Shown: one piece after another, positions 11,000-22,130 of the stretch
Numbering within the stretch: the stretch's first letter is position 1
How the letters are laid out: every line of letters starts with the position of its first letter
NCBI GenBank assembly: GCA_023375675.1
Contig: JALQBC010000007.1
Location: 434,001-498,000 of the forward strand
Source of the DNA: Cytospora piceicola
Lineage: Eukaryota; Ascomycota; Sordariomycetes; Diaporthales; Cytosporaceae
Reading direction: 5' to 3'
Length of the DNA stretch: 64,000 nucleotides
The notes under the pieces: model-generated
What the model saw: the letters and a program-made list of their open reading frames with translations, nothing else
Told to the model about the DNA's origin: nothing
The model's database searches: none
Translations under genes and position numbers: made by a program

Positions 11000-12818
11000 G
11001 TTGGCTCCCCATGACGAAGAACGTCGGATTCCCTTGCAAGGAGGACTATTTTGGTGGCTTTTCTTGGAGGCATGAGTTGGAACTTTACAGGAAGGTTTGC
11101 CACATTACGGGTATGGGCCACGGTTGGGACGAATATTTGTTCACAAATGGTCTACGATCTGTGACGCACTGGTCGGTCTAAACACCAAGAGGTGATCACA
11201 AGAATATGTACAAGCATGCACAAGATCTATGAGCTCTACGGGCTAGACCATGATAATATGTGAATAAGCCAAGGAATGTAGACGGTGGCACTACCCTCAT
11301 TGTTTCCCCCCTCCGTATGTCCAGGCAGCTAAGTGTGCGAACAATCCCGGACCGTTCACGTAGAACCTACCACCACACGAGCTTACCTACCTGAGTACAT
11401 ACAGAACTACCTAGGCAGGTATATAAGAACCAACAAACCAACCACTCAAAGGAACCACCCCAAACGTCACCCGCTTCAAGGCGATATGGCTGACCCCAAG
11501 ACTGCTGACCTTGAATTTAGGAGTTTTAATAGGTCGATTACCAAGATTGATCTCGCCGTTCTGGTATCTACTGGATCACTATCCTTTCAGAGTACCCCTT
11601 TGGGCACTACGGAGCCGTGGTCAATAATACTGGGTGCCGTATTTGATTGTGCGCTGCGTGGATCATGTGCCGCCACCCTCTGAACGGCCTTCAAGATCGC
11701 AGGTCTTATTCCTATTTGGTTCGTACGGGGCAAGTCCGACTATCTTCATACTGATGTGGTATTCTGTCCCTGTTCCCCCCTCCGAGTTATAAACCCCCAT
11801 ACTCATTTTACCTCTATGAAACTGTTTTCGAAAATTGTGGCGGTAGTAACTACGACGGGCCTTGGTTAGGTTTAGAGGACGACCTACTCGACCTACTCGA
11901 CCTACTCAAACTCTTTATTATCCCGGCAGCAAAGACTCTTCAAAGATATTACATCAGCACTTTCCACATGCTCTTGCATTCTGCTACATCAACTATCGAT
12001 TCGTCGTCGAGCTCGAAGAAAATTCACTCAGGGAGTATGCACACGTGAAAAGCGCTTAAAGTTGTTACCAAACGCGACTATAAGGTGGGCATCAGATACA
12101 ACAACGGCCTAATCAATGGGGAAGAGATGAGGGATGAGGCTATTGAGCCGCCGAATCCAAGCTCATACTGAGGGAGAACGAGTGGACAAACCATTCATCG
12201 ATCACCTCCTGGGACCCAAAGGGTCGTCCGCAAGCTCTCTTCTACAAGGAATCAACGAGAATTTCTGAATTGAAAGGCTTCTGACCGGACGGCAACAGTT
12301 CGCCTGCAACGGCTTGAACATTATACCTGATAATAAGAGGGAAAACGGCCTCTCCGTGACATGCGGCGCTAGCTCAGAGGAACCCCCTGGTATTGGAAGA
12401 CATCCCATGGCGACAGTGTTCAAGGGATTTATACGACCATTAGGCCACGTTCCAGTAGTGAATCAGACGTCCGGGCTGGTGGTTCAGGGGTTCTTCGTGT
12501 TCGAAACAAACCGTTACTAGACCAGGTACCAAGCACTCCAACTGGAACATCGAAGAGGAGCATACCCACTGGCGCACCTTGTTTGGCTACCTTTGCTACA
12601 CCAATGATCAAGTTGATTCTTCAGGAGACATCGTGGTCGCCGGATTCATGCACTGGTCTGGCATACAGGCATTACATAATGGCCGATTGTTATGTTTCGT
12701 GGACCTAGTCGACAACTCGAACCACTAGCCTAGGAGACTGGGAGACTGGTAGACTGGTAAATTAGGAATCTGAAATATATATTTCCCGATTTTCTCAATG
12801 GTATGTACGTAGTATACC
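11000..12818. other. 3' spacer with possible gene relic
   Basis: Region between the convergent ubiquitin-like-domain gene and the ULD gene. The first kilobase has no coding signal; it holds TACCTAGG-type motifs near 11385-11425 and a tandem CTACTCGAC near 11880. The right half contains the possible pseudogene listed separately. Confidence 0.5.
12060..12720 (+). pseudogene. Possible decayed coding sequence
   Basis: Protein-like stretches alternate between plus-strand frames with intervening stops. One is DKPFIDHLLGPKGSSASSLL (about 12184-12243), one is GRHPMATVFKGFIRPLGHVP (about 12397-12456), and a shifted one is LATFATPMIKLIL (about 12580-12620). The composition resembles real protein, but no single frame or canonical intron links the pieces. 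This suggests a gene disabled by stops and frameshifts. I do not recognise the family. Chance open frames remain possible. Confidence 0.25.
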
Positions 12819-14806
12819 CTAGAGTGTGCATGTGGCAACTATACACCACGGGGGGCAGTCTGGTAGGTCCCTGTGCGTATGAGACAGTGCTGGGTAGAGT
12901 TCTACCATGAACGCCCACATCTGCCTGTAATCCGTGAAGTTCGGTCTTCTTGGATCAAATAAAGCATTGGACGCATGCATACCGTCGGATTTGCTTGAGC
13001 GTATTGCTACGCTTGGAAGTTTCAGAAAGATTACGCGGGTAAACCTTTTGAATCGTGATATATCCTCCTCGATGTGTGCCAAATCGATGCGGACTCTGTC
13101 GAGCGGTAAACGGGCTTCTATATCCCTTTGTGACGGGGGATTGACCATTTCCTGCACAGGATCAAAGGAAGGGAAAGCAAGACCTATACTCGACATGGCC
13201 TCGTTAGCTCGTACCTGTATGTTTACTCGGTCAAGAGTCTCCAATCCACAGCCGGGGCTGGTTCCCAATGTCAGCTTGTGCTTCATGCATTCGTTGGAGT
13301 CTTCTCTCGCACATACCAAACGAGCCAATCCTTTCGTCTTCCTTCAAGAAGAATGCCCCTGTCAAGGCATTCTGGTCTCGGACAGGGCTCATTCGAAGAG
13401 AGCGCGTTGTCAGACAGGTCAGTTCTATTAATCTCCAAGCTGATGCACATGGCGATGATGCCCCCGGGCCCAATGTCGGACCAACTATCCTCATCATTGC
13501 GCCAGCAGCGACCCCTTATGTCGTGTAAGTAATATAGCTCTTTCTCGATAGCCGCGACTCCCTTGAATTCCTCCATAGCAAAGGCTCGGAAAACCTAGAA
13601 ACTTGAGTAAGCATACTGCTGGAAGAGATCATCTGCACGGTGCATGCGTGAAGTGAGATATCCTCTGACCTTGAAGCTTCGAAAGTACTCGTATGGCAAC
13701 ACTCTCGCCGGACTGCCCATAGCATCGAGGAAAGAGATGTTGTATTTCGCGAGTAGTATTGGTGCCAGCTGTCCCGATGGCTGGATAGCATGTGCCAACC
13801 TCATGCTGTAGGACAGTATCAGCCTTGGCTCACTATGGGGTCCGGTCTGAATACTCACAAAAGACTTTTTAGGAAGCGGCCTAGAAATAGCAACACTTGG
13901 TAGTACCTACTCCACGTCAGAATATGCGTTGCTGTTGATAATAGATGGGGTCATAATTCTTACACCTCCTGTATTGTCTCGTCTCCAGATGTTCTAACTT
14001 CAGCAGGGTTTCCATGTCCTGTGACAGACATTCCATGGCTCACTGGTCCCAGTTGGTTATCTGCCTCATCACCACAGCGGTATCCCAAGGAGCTGGTATG
14101 CCCACGGCCGACGATACAAGAGCCCGCCCTCGCTTGTACATTTATATCAGCCTTGAGTTCTTGGAGGTGGTATAAGATATTCTCGCCAAGCTCTGGCGAT
14201 AGGCCCTGATGGTGGCCAGAAGATTCAGTGATAGTCACCACTTCTTGCCGGATTGTATCCTGGACGGCAGTGCGTAATGTGTGTGGAAGCCTCTGTTGTG
14301 TCTCCAGAAGTATGTCCCTGGAAGGAAACGGTTATTTTCTGTCTTCGCTATGAGGCTACTCGAAGGTCATCGTTGTGAACTCACACGGTAAGTCTCTGCA
14401 GAAGAATGTCGAGCACCCGCATATGCATCTCGATCTTGTTCCTCAGGGACGAGACATCCGATATGCCGCCACAGTACCACTCCAATTTCCGGGCGGCATT
14501 CCGGTGACGGCCCTTCCTAGCTTGCCGACCAAGGCTCGTCTCAAACTTGCCAACGTTCTGGATGAAGTCGTCGATGGGCTCCTTCAACAGGACCACCTGC
14601 TCCTTGATCTGTGTGGCGTACGTGGGATGCGCATCCCAGTCCGCGAGTGTCGTGAGGGGCTCCAGCGTTCTTGTCAAGGACTTCAGGAACCAGACAGTCT
14701 CACGGTACTCGCCACTGACGCCGTTGCAATCATCGAAAGCCTTATAGAGCTTGTGGAAAAGTGACAAGGCTGCGACGATATCGCCAGCTGACCAGCCAAA
14801 CGACAT
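12819..14806 (-). CDS. STAND-type N-domain / ubiquitin-like (ULD) protein with zinc ribbon
   Basis: Fungal-specific multidomain protein of unknown function. The model is complement(join(12819..13257, 13317..13594, 13670..13906, 13966..14317, 14385..14806)), 575 aa. The N-terminus MSFGWSAGDIVAALSLFHKL matches the helical N-domain found on fungal STAND/NLR-like proteins. After a linker, NISFLDAMGSPARVLPYEYF is the signature of the fungal ULD-like domain. The join at 13670/13594 gives EYFRSFKVFRAFAMEEFKG and removes an in-frame TAG, which argues for a live gene. The next join creates a Cys4 zinc-ribbon pair (CPRPEC and CPGC). About 140 further residues run to the stop at 12819; this tail is the least certain part. 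All five exons keep frame with introns of 59-75 nt. The ATG at 14806 is the family start; an upstream extension of the frame runs into a T-tract. Confidence 0.65.
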
Positions 14807-15937
14807 TGTGAGTACCTTGGCAACAAAACTCGAAGGTATGGCGATGAGTCCTGGGGGCAAATTTTTTTTTTTTTTTGGAATATATGTTTCCCATATAAGG
14901 TTTGAACAGAGATAGATGCCTGACGGCCCCTCAAACATGCCTGGAGACGTGTACGATGGTAGTAGCAGGACAGGCGGGTCGCTGTGCTGATTTTGATATA
15001 TGCAGGCACTCAGGTGGCCGGAGAGGGAGCTCCATGAGCGCCACGAATCACACGGCGGCCCTCATCCTCCAGTGTATGGGTGGCATCAACACTTGCATAC
15101 CTAAGTATCCTATGTGTGACCAGGGTAGGTATAGATGCACAAGGCATCGCCCGAGGCGTTCCAGCCTAACAAAGCAGATATACTGGCCACCCGAAGGAAT
15201 GCCAGACGTCACTGAACTCCGGTATCAATCTTCAAGTCCGGCCCTGTCTGTAAAAACCAACTTTAGATGGTTGAGTGAGAGTGATTAGATGTTGATTACA
15301 TCGGGGATATGAACACTTGAGAGGACGCGAGTGAACTAATTACACGGCAACGTGATGTTGTGCACATGTGACTTGTGTGTGTCGACCTCTCTTTCCATTG
15401 TAAAACGTCACATTGTTCATTGAATGCATGCATGTTGTTTTACGACCAACGTTGACCTTTGCTTAACGGTCTCGACTTTGTTCCAACATCCTCAGCATCG
15501 TTTTTGTATCTTCTTCTTCTCACCCATGACCACCACCGCGTTAACCAACGTCAAGGAGCCCATCTCGTTCTTCCAACCCACCTCGGCATCTGGCACCCGT
15601 CGTCTTCACGCAGCATGGTCACTCAAGAGGGGAACTTATCCAACTACCTGTAGTCCAACTTCCCATCTCCCATACTTAACTTTGAGACTTGGTATTCGAG
15701 TTAATTCTTCTTGAAGTGACGATAGTTGGAAAAGTTGTATGAAGATCAAGTTGATGTGGCATTTCGCTGCTTACAAGAGGAATACCATAACACGAGCATA
15801 GGATAGACAGACTTGGTCGTCCATTATGGAAACAAAATCAAGTAAAATTCATCGCTAACTTAGACTGCTGGCTACATAACAGAGACCACAAGAACTAGAA
15901 AAGAGGAGGGAAAGCGTGCTGCATACTGTGTGACAGA
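14807..15937. other. Intergenic region (promoter of ULD gene, 3' flank of xanA)
   Basis: 1.1-kb spacer between two same-strand genes. A T16 tract lies just upstream of the ULD gene's start (about 14861-14876). No convincing gene; the open frames around 15.42-15.71 kb lack motifs. Confidence 0.5.
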
Positions 15938-17252
15938 TCAAGCAGCCTGCGCGACCTCCAACGGGCCCTCAGGGAGGCGACTGGCGGCAATGTTGCACTG
16001 GCGGAACAGCCTGACCTCGTCCTCGGCGAACGCCCCCACGACGCTGTGCAGCAGGCCCCGGTTGTGGAACAGGACGAAGTCGCCCTCCTGCCAGTCGTGC
16101 GTGTAGACCCTGTGGGGGGCGATGCCGGGCCTCTGCAGCCGGTAGACGGTGTCCCGGACCTCGGCGAGGTCGTCCACGACGGTGCCGTCGCCGAGGTGCA
16201 GCCTCCGCACGGCCGACGGGTGCACCTGGAAGGCCAGCTTGCCCGTGACGGGGTTGCGCCAGCACATGGGCAGGACCTGGACCTTGTCCTCCTCGACGGG
16301 CGGGAGCTCGGCCAGGGGGACCTCGCGGCCCTCGCTGACGAGGCCCAGCCCCGTGGGCCGCGACTTGGCGCTGCTCATCCAGACGTACGGGTGCGGCGCG
16401 TACTCGACCCGCGTGGTCCGGGCGAACTCCTGGTCCGCGGGCGACATCTGGTCGTACGTCTCGTACCCGCTCACAAAGGCCGTGGTGCCCAGCGGCACGT
16501 CGAGCTCGTCGCCGGTGCCGTCGTCGTACCGGCACGTCTGCCGCCGGCCGCCGGGGACCTTGACGGCCAGGAGGGTGGTGGCGATGGGCGGGGCGAGGCC
16601 GTAGAGCGCCGCGTCGATGTGCCACCTGTAGAAGCGGGTGAAGGCCAGGTCGTCCTCGGCCGGGATGGATGTGGCGTGGAAGGTCTTGTGGTGAGGGTGG
16701 CGGAGCGTGATGTCCTTGAGGCCTTCGTACTCGGGCACGAAGCCGTTGCCGATGACTTGGACCTGGGGCTGTGTGGGGATGGTCTTGAGATCCGGGTGCA
16801 GGATGGAGCGCTTGGCGTCGATGGTCTTCCCGTGGCCGTATGAACTGGCCTGGGGATCGAAGCGCTGGGTGAGCTCGAACTGGGCCTTGGAGGTGACATG
16901 GCCTTGGTTCTTGAAGACCAGGATCTGGTGGGTGAACAGAGCGTCATGGATCACAGCAAAGTCGGCATCTGTAACGATGTCAGCCGGTTGTCCACACATG
17001 AGGTTGAGGTCTCGGGATACTTACCGACGAGGTTACCGATTTAGCCCCAGGGAATGGATGGCATTACGGGTATGTTTCTCGCTGGTTTAGATGTGGTGTA
17101 TTACATGTCACGTTTGCGTTTCACTGCAGAACTGCATAATATCATCATGTCTTACCAGTGAGGTTCTCAATATCGACGTTGTCAACAACAGCACCAAATT
17201 TGACGCCGGAACCCTCGGGGAAGGACAAGGGCTGGACTGTGATGGCAGACAT
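15938..17252 (-). CDS. xanA: Alpha-ketoglutarate-dependent xanthine dioxygenase
   Basis: Non-haem Fe(II)/2-oxoglutarate enzyme of the TauD superfamily that hydroxylates xanthine to uric acid, the fungal alternative to xanthine dehydrogenase in purine use. The model is complement(join(15938..16968, 17156..17252)), 375 aa. Exon 1 gives 32 residues ending DNVDIENLT. The 187-nt intron (GTAAGA donor, GGCTGAC branch point, TTACAG acceptor) joins to DADFAVIHDALFTHQ. The iron triad falls at H149 and D151 (YRWHIDAALY) and H340 (HNRGLLHSVV), the same numbers reported for Aspergillus nidulans XanA. Other signature blocks are RYDDGTGDELDVPLGTTAFV, EYAPHPYVWMSSAKS and PTGLG. It diverges from the SigF/NTF2-like gene. 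The 1.1-kb spacer carries a UaY-type site and GATA motifs upstream of this start codon, as expected for a purine-induced, nitrogen-repressed gene. Confidence 0.92.
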
Positions 17253-17611
17253 TGTGTTCGGGTTGTGGCAGTAAATAGGAAATGTTGGGTGAAAAGGTTG
17301 ACAAGGATGGAGTATCTTGCTGGCCACTATAGACGTAGAGTAGAGAGCAATGGTAGAGAAGTAAAGTCGAGTTGATAGGTTTATGATGAGGGAAAGGGAA
17401 AAGGCAGGAGAACAGATACTTGTAGGGAGTATCTATCTATCTATATACCCAAGTAGCTGGGTCAGATCTGTCGATCCCCCTTCCCCTTCTCCTTCCAAAC
17501 AGACGTTGGTACACTGTAGAGGACGGACCAGACGCCTGAACGGAGCCGCCCGTTGAATAGCAGAGACGGTGCCGATTGTAGGCCCGGATACTCGCAAGAC
17601 ACTGTAATTCC

Positions 17612-17625
17612 TCGGCCACAGCCGA
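17612..17625 (-). promoter_or_regulatory. Predicted UaY/Ppr1-class binding site of xanA
   Basis: The sequence reads TCGG, six bases (CCACAG), then CCGA: a perfect inverted TCGG/CCGA pair with N6 spacing, 360 bases upstream of the xanA start. Established knowledge: UaY, the purine-pathway Zn2Cys6 activator of A. nidulans, and yeast Ppr1 recognise CGG-N6-CCG, with TCGG-N6-CCGA as the UaY consensus. Its position upstream of a known UaY-controlled gene type makes it a strong candidate operator. Confidence 0.75.
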
Positions 17626-17693
17626 TAATGTCTACACTAGCACATCTCCCCGAAGTTCCCGGCAACTAACGCAGTGCTTAGCTTGATGGCGAG

Positions 17694-17707
17694 AGATAAG
17701 ATGATAG
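17694..17707. promoter_or_regulatory. Paired GATA motifs (candidate AreA sites)
   Basis: AGATAA (17694-17699) and TGATAG (17702-17707) fit HGATAR. They lie about 70 bases further from xanA than the UaY-type site. Closely paired GATA elements are what the nitrogen regulator AreA prefers. Single GATA matches are common, so the pairing and position carry the argument. Confidence 0.5.
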
Positions 17708-18345
17708 ATACGAGACAGAAATGAATGACTACACGGTACACTAGGTAATACCCGAATAAATACTTACCCAAACAAATACGTAGATACTCAATAGGAGAGT
17801 GATTTTGGTCAAATCTTGGCACTTCTCTCAACCAAAGCCCTGCTTGTACGACAGCCCAACTCACAACTCGAAAGTTATCAGAGGTGGTGGAATTACATTG
17901 TAAATATATCTAGGCAAGTTGGGTCCATAGACTAACTGCCCAGGTGACTGACTGGTACTGTAGATAAGTACCGATCCCAGGGGTTCCAGGGGTCCATGGG
18001 CCCTGAAACGTTCGGACTTTACGGTAGTAGGGGTCATGCCTGCAAGCCCGTCGAACGAATCACCGTGCAGTGCGGGAACTGGAGCCGCTGAACATCGAAC
18101 CCTGGCGCTTTCACATGCCTCAAAGGTGCTATGGCGCTCCATACATAGATAGTGGGCCATGACATCAATGCTATGCTATTCATGATGGCTGGGAGACTGA
18201 CCTCTCTCACTCAGACAACTACAATGTTTGCTATTCTCCAGAATTCTCGTCAACAATGTCGCAGTGATTAAATAATATATGTCTCTCTGATTTTGCTTTC
18301 CTCATTCCAATTGAGACAACGACTCGTGATTACGGTCTCTTCACC

Positions 18346-19456
18346 ATGGAGAATCCAAGTAAGAACAAGCCCTTAACTAAACAACCGCCCTTCCAATGTC
18401 ATTCCCGTCCTGCCTTTCCAAAGATTAGTGTTATTGACATGTGACTAGAGCACGAGATCCAGCACGTCGTCCGCTCCCTCTGCCAGGGCACGACCGACGA
18501 GCAGCGACGGACCCTCGACAGATATTTCACCCTGGACGCCGAATTCGTCCACCCCTTCTGTGTCGCCCCTCGTTTCAAAAGGGGCGCGCTGAAGCACATC
18601 CCTTTGTTGAACAAGCTGAGCTCCCGCGATGTCGTCAGGGGCGTCTACCAGTGGTACCGCATGCTCTCGCCCAAGATCGAGATGGAGTTCGATGCAGTGT
18701 GTGCGTTATCCCGTGTTGTCATTTTACCCCCAACTGCGCTCCGTTTCTGCCCTCATATTGCCACCACTATAGGATTAATTTGTTTCGTGTGTGTATGTAT
18801 GTAAGCTAACGGCGGTGGGATTGCGCTCGTTATATACAGTACTTGACAGGGCGCGAGATAAGATCTTCCTAGACATCCGCCAGACCTTCTCCATCTGGTT
18901 CATCCCCAGATACCACGCCCACGTGCGCCTGGTGACGGTCCTGGACCTCGTCGCCGTCGACCCGTCGCGCCACGACGGCGGGGAGCCCCTGGCCATCAAG
19001 CAGGACGGTGAAGACGACGACGACGACGACGACAACGGCAACGGCAACGACTACGAGGAGGACAAGCCGGCGGCGCTGCCCGGCTCCTACCCCGGCGCGC
19101 ACCCCGCCCGCCAGCGCCCGCTCTGGCGGATCGCGCGCCAGGAGGACCTGTACCAGGTCAACGAGTTCCTCAAGTTCGTGGGGCCGTTCTGGTGGTGCCT
19201 CTGGCGGGTGCTGTGGCTCCCGTTCCAGCTCGGCGCCACGGCCGTCTGCGTGTTCCTGAGCCTGTTCGTGGCGCTGTCGCCCTGGGCGTTCCAGAAGGAC
19301 CCCGCCGCGGGAGGCGTCGAGGCCACGATCGAGCAGGTGGAGGTTTACTACGACGATGCGAGGCATGGGAAGTCGGGTAGCCGGGGGAGCAAGAGTAAGG
19401 GCCCGGTTACTCCGCCGCGCAAGCACTCTAAGGCTAGGAAGAAGAGCACTCGCTAA
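18346..19456 (+). CDS. SigF-like / NTF2-like family protein
   Basis: Conserved fungal protein of unknown function, 293 aa, model join(18346..18358, 18449..18700, 18840..19456). Exon 1 is only 13 nt (MENP plus one base). The remainder shows the family pattern: DAEFVHPFC, VYQWYRMLSPKIEMEFDAV, then DIRQTFSIWFIPRYHAHVRL (beta-rich NTF2 fold), and a hydrophobic C-terminal segment (WRVLWLPFQLGATAVCVFLS) that is probably membrane-associated. A poly-Asp run (about 19016-19031) precedes RIARQEDLYQVNEFLKFVGP, the best-conserved block. The C-terminus is basic. Intron 2 has a GCTAAC branch point, and its join adds a leucine before LDRARDKIFL. The start is supported by the tiny first exon, which related genes also have. 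It is divergent to xanA, but no functional link is evident. Confidence 0.8.
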
Positions 19457-20037
19457 GGGTGGCGATTTATGCTTGCTGGGGGGGGGGGGCACAAGAAAGT
19501 CAACAGTGAATAGTACTGGGTACTTAGGCTTGGTTTGGTAGTCACCATCTACTGGCTGACTCTATATCCAAATATTCCATGTACTCTGCTGCCTTCTCAT
19601 AGTTGCCCCCATCCCCAAAACCCCCAGCCAAATTTCCAACCGGCTACCCAGTATGAAGAGATGGATGGCGAGTAGCGCACATAAGGCATTGTATATCGAT
19701 TGAACCTGCCGCGCGTACAGAATACTTCCAGTATCCATGGCGTTTTCTGACTACATAGTAGTACATATATGCTGCTCTGGCCATCAGGAAATTGCAAGTC
19801 TCCAGCTGGCGATGTAAATGCTCACGATTTGAAAAATCTGGAGAACACAATCGACATACGCCGGTACGGAGTCGCATAAAGCCAAACCCAGTCTGTCCCG
19901 GAACGCCGGCTTTGCTATCTATCAGGCTCTAAAGTAGATCCTTACCGGGTATCATCATAAACCACCATCCATTGCCAAATTCCAGTCAATACCTACCTAG
20001 ACCACCAACCCTCCCCCCTCCCTCTCCCAACCCGCCT
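19457..20037. other. Convergent intergenic region
   Basis: Spacer between the 3' ends of the SigF/NTF2-like gene and PEX7. A G-run lies just after the first stop (about 19480-19489). No gene seen. Confidence 0.6.
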
Positions 20038-21352
20038 TTATCGCGGGCCCGTCCTGAGCAGGCTATTCGCATCCCAGAGCAAGACCCTCTCGTCCCAGCC
20101 GGTGGACGCGACCCAGCCGCCCGCGCCAAAGAGGCACCAGTCCACGCCCGTCGCGAACTCGGTGTGCCGGTTCATCAGGCCCATCTGCACCCCCATCCTC
20201 ACGGGCGCCCCCGCGGCGGGCGGCGGCGGGGCCGGCGCCGGCGATGCCACGGGGCCCATGGCCGACCCGTCCGTCCACACCCTCACCGTCATGTCGTAGC
20301 TCGCGCTGGCCAGCACGTCGCTCGCGTGCGGGCTCCACGCCAGCCGCCGCACGGCGTACTCGTGGCCCGCCAGCACCGCCACGGGCCCGCCGTACGGCGC
20401 CCGCAGGTCAAAGGTCCGGATCAGCCTGTCCACGCCCGCGGTCGCGATGACGCCCGCGTCGCTGTACTTGTTCCAGTCGTGCGTCAGCACCTCCGAGGGC
20501 TGGCTGACCGCCGCCGCCGCCGGCGGCAGCGCGGTCCCGTCGGGGAGGACGGCGGCGGCGTTGCGGCCCGAGGGGGTCTGGTGCACGGGGATGTCCGAGA
20601 CCAGGTGGTACTTTGCGGAGACGGGGGTGCGGAGGTCGTAGATCCGCAGGCGGGAGTCGGAGGACACGGCCGAGACGAGGGAGGGGTTGCGCGGGGAGAA
20701 GGCGACGCTGTAGGTGCAGCTGCCGATCGGTAGGGTTCTGAGGGATTGAGGGCGGGTTGGGGACCACTATGGTTGGAGAGTAGTGATTAGTGCGTGTCAG
20801 TCGGAGGATGGCTGGTTTGGTGTGGAAAGGGGGCAGGGCGGTGTCCGTAGGGAAAAGCCTTACTATCTTGACAGTTCCGTCCCATGAGCTCGATGCGAAT
20901 GTATCCTTCGTCGTCTGGTTCCAAAACACAGAGAATGTCTCTCTCTTGTGCTCGTGGTAGTTCATGACAGGATAAGTATCAACTCCAAGGTCGAACAACT
21001 TGATCGAGCCATCACCACATGCCCCAAGTAGTTGGTTCTCGTTGATCTCAGACCAGGCGACATCGTACAAAGCGTCGTTCGTGTCGAAGCTGAAAGGGCA
21101 TGGCGTTAGCACCCGTATTAAAGCGACCCTCTTCCTTCCTACATAAGATCTTGCTCATATGAACAAGGGGATGCCGTACGTCTTCTCCACCTCAATTCCA
21201 GCAGCTGTGAGACCTAGTGCAAACAGACGACCGTTGCCCACGATGCCAAAGTTGGCCGCTGAAGCTACGGCTACTCTGTTGTCGTAGTAGGGAGAGTATT
21301 TGACGGCATAGGGATTGAAGCCCCTTGTGCGGAACTCGAGCATGGCAGCCAT
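20038..21352 (-). CDS. PEX7: Peroxin 7, PTS2 import receptor
   Basis: Cytosolic WD40 receptor that brings proteins with an N-terminal PTS2 signal to the peroxisomal docking complex. The model is complement(join(20038..20766, 20864..21089, 21180..21352)), 375 aa, a normal length for Pex7. Exon 1 gives MLEFRTRGFNPYAVKYSPYY, the conserved N-terminus; the preceding MAA adds a start three codons upstream, so either ATG may be used. WD40 blocks follow: YDVAWSEINENQLLGACGDG, WNQTTKDTFASSSWDGTVKI, YSVAFSPRNPSLVSAVSSDS, GVIATAGVDRLIRTFDLR, ASASYDMTVRVW and VASTGWDERVLLWD. A Pro/Ala-rich insertion (about residues 310-335) interrupts the last repeats. Both introns (90 and 97 nt) are canonical. The gene diverges from the AlkB gene, with the inverted-repeat element between them. 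Confidence 0.92.
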
Positions 21353-21642
21353 ATTAGAGATTAGAAGAAGCAGAACGAGTCCCGGCTATGCCAGAATCTC
21401 GTTCAGGTACGCGATGCACGTCCGAGAGGTGTTGGGGTAATATGTGTACCTAGGTAGACTCTACAACTGTCGAGTGATGTCAATGCCGAATGCCTCGGCT
21501 GTTTCGCAGTGCTGGAAATGCCGATCCCGCTCCCGGGTCATGTGGGGGCGTTTCGGTACTTACGGACCCGTACTCCGTACCAGTATTCCGTATCAAAATA
21601 CGTAGGTATCTAGGTACTTACCTAAGCAGTATTGCGGCTGGG

Positions 21643-21698
21643 TACGGTGTCCCACAGGGGTCTTGGGGACAACGGCCGTCGAGGGCACTTTTGACCTT
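21643..21698 (+). repeat. Left arm of 56-bp inverted repeat
   Basis: Exact reverse complement of 22131-22186. Beyond the perfect core the inner flank stays similar, with T-rich sequence facing A-rich sequence. Confidence 0.95.
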
Positions 21699-21756
21699 CT
21701 TGTTTTTTTATTAGACCTACCCTAGGGGTAGCATATACTTATCCCTAATCGCGACC

Positions 21757-22050
21757 TTGATTGAATTGAATCGTGACCTTGATTGATTTGACCTTGATTG
21801 AATTGAATCGCGACCTTGATTGATTTGACCTTGATTGAATTGAATCGCGACCTTGATTGATTTGACCTTGATTGAATTGAATCGCGACCTTGATTGATTT
21901 GACCTTGATTGAATTGAATCGCGACCTTGATTGATTTGACCTTGATTGATTTGACCTTGATTGATTTGACCTTGATTGATTTGACCTTGATTGATTTGAC
22001 CTTGATTGATTTGACCTTGATTGATTTGACCTTGATTGATTTGAATCGCG
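21757..22050 (+). repeat. Two-tier minisatellite (37-bp and 15-bp units)
   Basis: Five copies of a 37-bp unit, itself a 22-mer (TTGATTGAATTGAATCGCGACC without the last two bases, 20 shown in part) plus the 15-mer TTGATTGATTTGACC, are followed by seven pure 15-mers and one variant copy ending in ATCGCG. The copies are almost identical, which points to recent expansion. The 15-mer is a multiple of three and has no stop in some minus-strand frames. Confidence 0.95.
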
Positions 22051-22130
22051 ATAAGTTGAGTTGATTGAAGGGAAAAGAGGGAGAGGGTGTGGTTTCGTAG
22101 AAGGGGTGGGCGTGAAATATAAAAAAATAA

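Larger units (their letters stand above)
17253..18345. other. Divergent promoter region of xanA and SigF/NTF2-like gene
   Basis: 1.1 kb between two start codons on opposite strands. It contains the TCGG-N6-CCGA palindrome and GATA elements listed separately, plus a short TATC repeat near 17431-17446. No ORF of interest. Confidence 0.6.

Noticed and set aside
13595..13669. In-frame TAG in the ULD gene, first read as a pseudogene signal
   Set aside because: It lies inside a canonical intron whose removal restores the ULD-family sequence.
21736..22050. Minisatellite considered as a CRISPR-like array
   Set aside because: No unique spacers between units; eukaryotic context.
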